A stretch of 13,059 nt of DNA from VAZQ01 sp036522235 (GTDB lineage: Bacteria; Pseudomonadota; Alphaproteobacteria; Rhizobiales; Xanthobacteraceae), in assembly GCA_036522235.1 (NCBI GenBank), contig DATDGG010000284.1, forward strand, positions 1-13,059, read 5' to 3'. A program made the position numbers and the translations under genes. Shown in pieces: positions 7,402 to 13,059 of this stretch (positions are counted from its first letter, which is position 1; the number at the start of each line of letters is the position of its first letter). The notes beneath the pieces were generated by a model. The model was not told the origin of the DNA and searched no databases. It saw only the letters and a list, made by a program, of their open reading frames with translations.

Positions 7402-7728
7402 ATGACCATCCCCTCCGTCGCCGCCGGCGCCTATGCCAATGTGGCCCGCCTCGCCGATCCCACAGCCGGCCTCGGCAAGGCCGCCGGCGCCGCCGACGCG
7501 GGCGCGAATGGCGCCTCGTTCGGGGCCATGCTCAAGGATGCGCTGAACGCGGTCGCCGAGACCGGCCAGAAATCGGACGCCAAGAGCGCCGCGATGATCA
7601 CCGGCAAGGCCGACATGGTCGACGTGGTCACCGCGGTCTCCGAAACCGAGGTCGCGGTCGAGACCATGGTGGCGGTGCGCAACAAGGTCATCGAGGCCTA
7701 TCAGAGCATCATGTCGATGCCGATCTGA
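7402..7728 (+). CDS. fliE: Flagellar hook-basal body protein FliE
   Basis: FliE is the first rod-zone protein exported and joins the FliP/Q/R gate and MS ring to the proximal rod. The 108-residue product has a variable Ala/Gly-rich N-terminus (~1-35) and the conserved C-terminal part: FGAMLKDALNAV (~40-51), then a helix-rich stretch with VDVVTAVSETEVAVETMVAV and a tail KVIEAYQSIMSMPI in which the family Tyr-x-x-Ile-Met-x-Met-Pro ending is visible. AAGGAG at 7389-7394 gives a clear ribosome site 7 bases before the ATG. It sits between flgC and fliQ, consistent with its bridging role. Confidence 0.96.
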   Translation: MTIPSVAAGAYANVARLADPTAGLGKAAGAADAGANGASFGAMLKDALNAVAETGQKSDAKSAAMITGKADMVDVVTAVSETEVAVETMVAVRNKVIEAYQSIMSMPI

Positions 7729-7759
7729 CGGCTGTCGCAAAAGATCAAAAGGATATGTC

Positions 7760-8023
7760 ATGACCGGCCCGGAGGTTCTCGATGTGGCACGCGACGCGCT
7801 GGTGACGCTGGTTCTGGTGGCGAGCCCGCTGATGCTGATCGGCCTCGTCGTCGGCGTCGTCATCTCGTTGTTGCAGGCGCTCACCCAGATCCAGGAGATG
7901 ACGCTGGTCTTCGTGCCTAAGATTCTCGCGATCTTTGCCGCCATGCTGATCGCGCTGCCGTTCATGGCCGATCTGCTGCAAGGCCACATGCTGCGGATCG
8001 CGGCGCGCATCGCGACGGAATAA
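7760..8023 (+). CDS. fliQ: Flagellar export gate protein FliQ
   Basis: FliQ is a small inner-membrane subunit, present in several copies around the FliP-FliR core of the flagellar type III export gate. The 87-residue product has two hydrophobic helical segments (~14-38 and ~50-73) joined by the conserved loop with SLLQALTQIQEMTLVFVPK, the hallmark of FliQ and its injectisome homologues. Full length for the family. AAAAGGA at 7747-7753 lies 6 bases before the ATG. It is 31 bp after fliE; the next gene, fliR, comes only after a 279-bp gap filled with repeats. Confidence 0.97.
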   Translation: MTGPEVLDVARDALVTLVLVASPLMLIGLVVGVVISLLQALTQIQEMTLVFVPKILAIFAAMLIALPFMADLLQGHMLRIAARIATE

Positions 8024-8105
8024 CCGCAGTGCTACCCTGCCTAGCTGCCGGCCCGCCCCTCCGCAGGCACTGCGGTCACGGTTGGCTGCGTGCGTACCGC
8101 GGGCG

Positions 8106-8145
8106 CCTCCCTCGCCCCGAAGGGGAGAGGGATGGGGTGAGGGGG
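8106..8145 (+). repeat. GC-rich palindromic intergenic repeat, copy 1
   Basis: A 40-bp element with core ctcgccccgaaggggagag, itself a stem (GGGCGAG/CTCTCCCC type) with a 2-3 base loop, followed by a G-rich flank ending gtgaggggg. It is the inverted counterpart of the copy at 8196-8235; over 26 core positions only two differ, with a one-base spacer difference outside. Elements of this style are scattered between genes in many rhizobial genomes. Nothing else is recognised in the 8024-8302 gap. Confidence 0.7.
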
Positions 8146-8195
8146 CTCGGGCGTTGCGATCTTGGCGCGCGGGAGTTCCAACTGAATCTCAGAAA

Positions 8196-8235
8196 CCCCC
8201 TCTCGCCTCCCTCTCCCCTCCGGGGAGAGGGAGTG
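8196..8235 (-). repeat. GC-rich palindromic intergenic repeat, copy 2 (inverted)
   Basis: Starts ccccctctcgcc and continues through the palindrome ccctctcccctccggggaga, the reverse-complement arrangement of copy 1. With 50 bp between them the two copies could pair in the transcript into a long hairpin separating fliQ from fliR. Its C-rich flank corresponds to the G-rich flank of copy 1. Confidence 0.7.
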
Positions 8236-8302
8236 AAATGTCGTGCCCGCCTGACGCGATCTCATGGCATTGTCCTGTGTGCGCGCCTGGAGGGATGAGG
8301 CG

Positions 8303-9070
8303 ATGCGGATCGACGTCTCTTTCCTTCCCCCGCTGGCGGCCGCCTTCATCCTGGTGTTCGCGCGCGTCGGCACCATGCTGATGCTGCTGCCGGGCCTGGG
8401 CGAGCTCAACGTGCCGATGCGCATCCGCCTCACCGTGGCGGTGCTGCTCGCGGCGGTGCTGCTGCCGCTGCACCAGAGCGCCTATCAGCTCGACCTCAAG
8501 TCGTTCGGCCCGCTCGTGGGCATGCTCGGGGAGGAAATGTTCATCGGCGCGGTGCTCGGCCTGTCGGTGCGGCTCATCATCTCCTCGCTGCAGGTCGCGG
8601 GCGCCGTCATCGCGCAGCAGATGGGGCTCGGCTTCGTCACGGCGGTCGATCCGACCCTCGGCCAGCAGGGCGCGATCGTGGGCAATTTCCTGGCGATGCT
8701 CGGGGTCACCCTCATCTTCGCCACCGATCTGCATCATCTGGTGATCGCCGCGACCAATGACAGCTACGTGCTGTTCGCGCCCGGAGAGATTCCGCTGCTC
8801 GGCGACGTCGCGGCGCTGACCACCCGCACGGTCGCGAGCGCATTCCGCATCGGCATCCAGATCTCGGCCCCGTTCCTGGTGTTCGGGCTCCTGTTCAATC
8901 TCGGGCTCGGCGTGCTGTCGCGGCTGATGCCGCAGATGCAGGTGTTCTTCGTCGGCCTGCCGCTTTCGATCATACTCGGCCTGCTCGTCCTGGTGCTGGT
9001 GCTGGGCGCGATGATGACCGCGTTTCTCGGCGAGGTCGAAACCGTGCTCACCGGGCTCACCCCGACTTAA
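8303..9070 (+). CDS. fliR: Flagellar export gate protein FliR
   Basis: FliR is the single-copy subunit of the FliP-FliQ-FliR export gate in the inner membrane and contacts FlhB. The 255-residue product is almost entirely hydrophobic helices: a first segment with AAAFILVFARVGTMLMLLPG (~12-31), the family motif VPMRIRLTVAVLLAAVLLP (~37-55), a central stretch with GEEMFIGAVLGLSVRLI, then QQMGLGFVTAVDPT, and late helices around SAPFLVFGLLFNLGLGVLSR and GLPLSIILGLLVL. Length is normal. ATG 8303 is preceded by GGAGGG at 8289-8294; an in-frame ATG at 8264 lacks a comparable site and would prepend a non-conserved 13 residues that read into the repeat-containing gap. flhB follows 22 bp downstream. Confidence 0.96.
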   Translation: MRIDVSFLPPLAAAFILVFARVGTMLMLLPGLGELNVPMRIRLTVAVLLAAVLLPLHQSAYQLDLKSFGPLVGMLGEEMFIGAVLGLSVRLIISSLQVAGAVIAQQMGLGFVTAVDPTLGQQGAIVGNFLAMLGVTLIFATDLHHLVIAATNDSYVLFAPGEIPLLGDVAALTTRTVASAFRIGIQISAPFLVFGLLFNLGLGVLSRLMPQMQVFFVGLPLSIILGLLVLVLVLGAMMTAFLGEVETVLTGLTPT

Positions 9071-9092
9071 GGCCCGGGATCAGGCAAGCGCA

Positions 9093-10163
9093 ATGGCCGA
9101 GGACGATACCGAACGATCGCAAGACCCAAGTCAGAAGCGGCTGCAGGAGGCGCATGACCGCGGCGACGTGGTCAAGAGCCAGGAGGTCAGCACCTGGTTC
9201 GTCATCGCGGGCGCAACCTTGATCCTGATGGCGTTTTCCGGCCCGATGGCGGGCGGCGTCATGACCACGATGCGCGGCTTGATCGCCAATTCCTACGACA
9301 TCCGCGTGGAAGGGCCGGGTTTCATCGGCGTGATCGCCAGGCTCGGCCGCGAGGTGATCGCCGCGACCGCGCTCCCGCTCTCGCTGTTGATGCTGGCGGC
9401 GCTCGCCGGCAACCTGATCCAGCATCCGCTGGTCTGGTCGGCGGAGGCGCTCAAGCCGAAATTCTCCAAGATTTCGCCGGCCGCCGGCTTCGGCCGCCTG
9501 ATATCGAAGCAGGCGCTGGCGAATTTCGCCAAGGGCCTCGCCAAGGTGGGCGTGCTCGGCGCCGTCATGGCGGCGCTGTTGTGGCCGGAGCGCCATCGGC
9601 TCGAAGGCCTGGTCACCTTCGATCCCGTCGTGATCCTGCCGATGGCGCAAGCGTTGTCGCTCAAGCTGCTCGGAACCGTGGTGGCGATCCTCGCCCTCAT
9701 CGCGGCGGCGGATTACCTGTTCCAGTACCGGCAATGGTTCGAGCGGCAGAAAATGTCGATCGCCGAGCTCAAGGAGGAGTTCAAGCAGACCGACGGCGAC
9801 CCGGCCATCAAGGCCAAGATCAGGCAAATCCGGATCACCCGCATGCGTAAGCGCATGATGGCGGCGGTGCCGACCGCCTCGGTGGTGATTACCAACCCGA
9901 CCCACTATGCGGTGGCGCTGCGCTACGAGCGCGGCATGAACGCGCCGGTCTGCGTCGCCAAGGGCGTCGATCTCATCGCCCGCAAGATCCGCGAGGTGGC
10001 GAGCGAGCACGGCATCCCGATCGTGGAGAACCCGCCGCTCGCGCGCGCCGTCCACGCCACCGTCGAGATCGACCAGGAGATCAAGCCCGAGCACTACAAG
10101 GCGGTGGCCGAGATCATCGGTTATGTGATGCGGCTCAACCGCGCGTTTGCCGGGCGGCGCTAG
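9093..10163 (+). CDS. flhB: Flagellar export switch protein FlhB
   Basis: FlhB controls export order: autocleavage of its cytoplasmic domain switches the gate from rod/hook to filament substrates. The 356-residue product has the cytoplasmic N-terminus SQDPSQKRLQEAHDRGDVVK, four hydrophobic segments (~33-55, 87-110, 142-165, 180-208), and the linker with ELKEEFKQTDGDPAIKAKIR (~225-244). The cleavage motif Asn268-Pro-Thr-His271 is intact, so self-cleavage should work. The domain after it (VALRYERGMNAPVCVAKG onward) is of normal length. The ribosome site is weak (AGGC at 9082-9085), suggesting read-through from fliR 22 bp upstream. It is the last gene of the plus-strand operon and faces the omp gene. 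Confidence 0.98.
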   Translation: MAEDDTERSQDPSQKRLQEAHDRGDVVKSQEVSTWFVIAGATLILMAFSGPMAGGVMTTMRGLIANSYDIRVEGPGFIGVIARLGREVIAATALPLSLLMLAALAGNLIQHPLVWSAEALKPKFSKISPAAGFGRLISKQALANFAKGLAKVGVLGAVMAALLWPERHRLEGLVTFDPVVILPMAQALSLKLLGTVVAILALIAAADYLFQYRQWFERQKMSIAELKEEFKQTDGDPAIKAKIRQIRITRMRKRMMAAVPTASVVITNPTHYAVALRYERGMNAPVCVAKGVDLIARKIREVASEHGIPIVENPPLARAVHATVEIDQEIKPEHYKAVAEIIGYVMRLNRAFAGRR

Positions 10164-10210
10164 ACCAGACTAGCCAATCGGGCGCGAATCCGGCTGCTCG
10201 GCGGCCGCAA

Positions 10211-10238
10211 GCAAAAGCCTCGGCGGATGCCGGGGCTT
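10211..10238 (-). terminator. Hairpin terminator between convergent flhB and omp
   Basis: AAGCCTCGGC (10215-10224), four-base loop, GCCGGGGCTT (10229-10238) pair over 10 bp with one G-T wobble. Read on the minus strand the stem is followed by TTTTGCTTGC, a short U-rich tail, so it fits a rho-independent terminator for the omp gene; on the plus strand no U run follows. It lies in the 122-bp gap after flhB. Confidence 0.55.
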
Positions 10239-10285
10239 CAAATCGGATCGTGCGTCCAACGATCGGTCGCCGACGGCCGCCTCGA

Positions 10286-11113
10286 TCAAAGGTGCCGGTT
10301 CACGCCAACGCGTACCACATGCTCGCGCATGGTCTCGTTCGTCGTATAGCTGACGTTGGTCGGAAAGCCGAGGGCCGCAGCGTTGATGATCGGATCGAGG
10401 TAGTTGAACGAGCCAAGATCAACATAGATGTATTCGAGCTTGGCTGACCAATTGTTGATGAATGCCCATTCGACGCCGCCGCCGGCCGTCCATCCCGCGC
10501 GCGTGCTCGATGTGCTGCCGACATAGTTGTCGCCTCCGCAACAAGACCGGGGGAACAGGACGTTCGTGGTCGAGCTGACATGCCCGTAAGCGAGGCCGCC
10601 GGTTGCGTAGACCAGCCATCGATCCGCCGGCGCAAATCCCAACCGCGCGCGCAGCGTGCCGAACCAATCAAGCTTTTGACTAAATCCGACGACCGGGAAG
10701 GCGCCGAGCAGGGGGCCGGAGAGGGCCGGCGTCATTGTGATCGATTGGCTGATGCCATCGTAGTTGAGATCCGTCTCAATGCCTGCGACCACGGACCCGA
10801 ATTGCTGATTGTAGCCCACCTGTCCGCCGCCGGTGAAAGCGGATTGTCTCAAGCTGCCGGCAAAGGTACGGAACGGATTGGCGGCCAGTCCACCCACACC
10901 ACAGCCTGCCCCGAGCACGAAGCAGCCCGACGGATCGAGCTCGAAGCTCGAATTGTTGATCGCAGCGCCGACATTGCCGCCGACATAAAAGCCAGTCCAG
11001 GTGAAGGCAGGCACGACGGGCTTGGGCGGCGCTTTGAGCTTCAGGTCGGCCGCAATCGCTGGCGCTACGCTGAGCAATGCCAGCGCGAAACCGCTCAAAA
11101 GGATCTTTCGCAT
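10286..11113 (-). CDS. Outer-membrane beta-barrel protein (Omp25/Omp31-like)
   Basis: Member of the porin-like outer-membrane beta-barrel family common in rhizobia and Brucella (opacity/immunogenic surface proteins). The 275-residue product has a clear signal peptide (MRKILLSGFALALLSVAPAI, cleavage after AIA, ~22), a Pro-rich linker, then the barrel opening with WTGFYVGGNVGAAI (~39-52), and alternating strands such as TGGGQVGYNQQFGSVVAGIE and AGWTAGGGVEWAFINNWSAK. Oddities: it ends RVGVNRHL with Leu, where the family usually ends in an aromatic residue read by the Bam machinery, and it has four cysteines (64, 71, 191, 192) in predicted loops. GGGAGGGG just upstream supports ATG 11113. It separates flhB from cckA, is on the opposite strand, and its codon use is less GC-biased than the flagellar genes. 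Confidence 0.9.
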   Translation of the reverse strand: MRKILLSGFALALLSVAPAIAADLKLKAPPKPVVPAFTWTGFYVGGNVGAAINNSSFELDPSGCFVLGAGCGVGGLAANPFRTFAGSLRQSAFTGGGQVGYNQQFGSVVAGIETDLNYDGISQSITMTPALSGPLLGAFPVVGFSQKLDWFGTLRARLGFAPADRWLVYATGGLAYGHVSSTTNVLFPRSCCGGDNYVGSTSSTRAGWTAGGGVEWAFINNWSAKLEYIYVDLGSFNYLDPIINAAALGFPTNVSYTTNETMREHVVRVGVNRHL

Positions 11114-11149
11114 TGGCCCCTCCCGAACTGTTCAGAAAGCCATCCGACG

Positions 11150-11161
11150 CTACCATGGTAG
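11150..11161. promoter_or_regulatory. Perfect 12-bp palindrome in the omp/cckA divergent region
   Basis: CTACCATGGTAG is a perfect palindrome 37 bp upstream of the omp ATG. Such a short symmetric site could be an operator, but it could also be chance; no known regulator consensus is recognised. The rest of 11114-11457 contains no independent gene I can support and no TTAA-N7-TTAA box. Confidence 0.25.
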
Positions 11162-11457
11162 TGGCGACTGCGCTGTTGCGGAAATACCACAATGCACCGG
11201 AATCTGTTCATCGGAGGTCGATGGACCGCAGAGGTTGCGTCCATACAGAAGTCGCTGTTCTGCGAATGCCCCAAATGCCGCTGTTGATCGGCTATTGGGC
11301 CACCCTTGCGTCGAATCTGCTGCTGGTGTTGTGTCAGCTTGCTCGATTCTGTTTGTTGCGCGCGGGCAGCGCAGTGCAAAGTATTGATTGCGTTTCTGTT
11401 TCAGCGTCGAATCGCGGGCGCCGGGGCGCCGCCAGAAAACCGGGTCGCAAGCCTCTA

Positions 11458-13059
<1,602 letters not shown>

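Noticed and set aside
8029..8298. Short plus-strand frame across the fliQ-fliR gap
   Set aside because: It reads straight through both palindromic repeats and has no ribosome site; the content is explained by the repeats.
9057..10094. 345-codon minus-strand open frame opposite flhB
   Set aside because: Shadow of flhB, whose plus-strand product carries all family motifs including NPTH.
11095..11379. 94-codon minus-strand frame overlapping the start of the omp gene
   Set aside because: No ribosome site, no recognisable domain, and overlap with the well-supported omp start in another frame.

Overview
The window is a GC-rich alphaproteobacterial chromosome segment, most likely Hyphomicrobiales (Bradyrhizobium/Xanthobacteraceae-like). 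This rests on the divergent fliO-fliP / flgB-flgC-fliE-fliQ-fliR-flhB layout, a cckA gene close downstream of flhB, CtrA-type TTAA-N7-TTAA boxes, and a rhizobial-style Omp25/Omp31 barrel gene. The organism assignment is an inference from gene order and protein features, not a database result.

Layout. Positions 1-568 hold no intact gene; a decayed minus-strand gene may lie at 59-446. A perfect CtrA-type box (569-583) precedes a very large secreted or periplasmic protein of unknown function (646-4383, +) with beta-rich N-terminal domains, an Ala/Pro linker and a long helical TPR-like half. It converges on fliP, and both stop codons fall inside one hairpin (4381-4401). fliP (5157-4399) and an unusually long fliO (6284-5154) form a minus-strand pair with overlapping stop and start codons. 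The 283-bp divergent gap 6285-6567 carries one perfect and one near-perfect CtrA-type box. The plus-strand operon then runs flgB, flgC, fliE, fliQ, fliR, flhB (6568-10163); the fliQ-fliR gap holds an inverted pair of 40-bp GC-rich palindromic repeats. An outer-membrane beta-barrel gene (11113-10286, -) sits between flhB and cckA. The window ends inside cckA (11458 onward, +), whose frame stays open past the conserved histidine to the last base.

How it fits together. FliP, FliQ, FliR and FlhB are the membrane core of the flagellar type III export gate, with FliO as its assembly factor; FlhA is not in the window. FlgB, FlgC and FliE build the proximal rod and its junction with the gate. CckA heads the CckA-ChpT-CtrA phosphorelay, so the window holds both the top kinase and what look like target sites of CtrA in front of the rod operon, fliO-fliP and the unknown large protein. 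That shared signal is the best clue that the unknown protein serves motility or the cell envelope. No clearly novel multi-gene system was found; the large CtrA-box-linked protein and the expanded FliO are the parts most worth following up.
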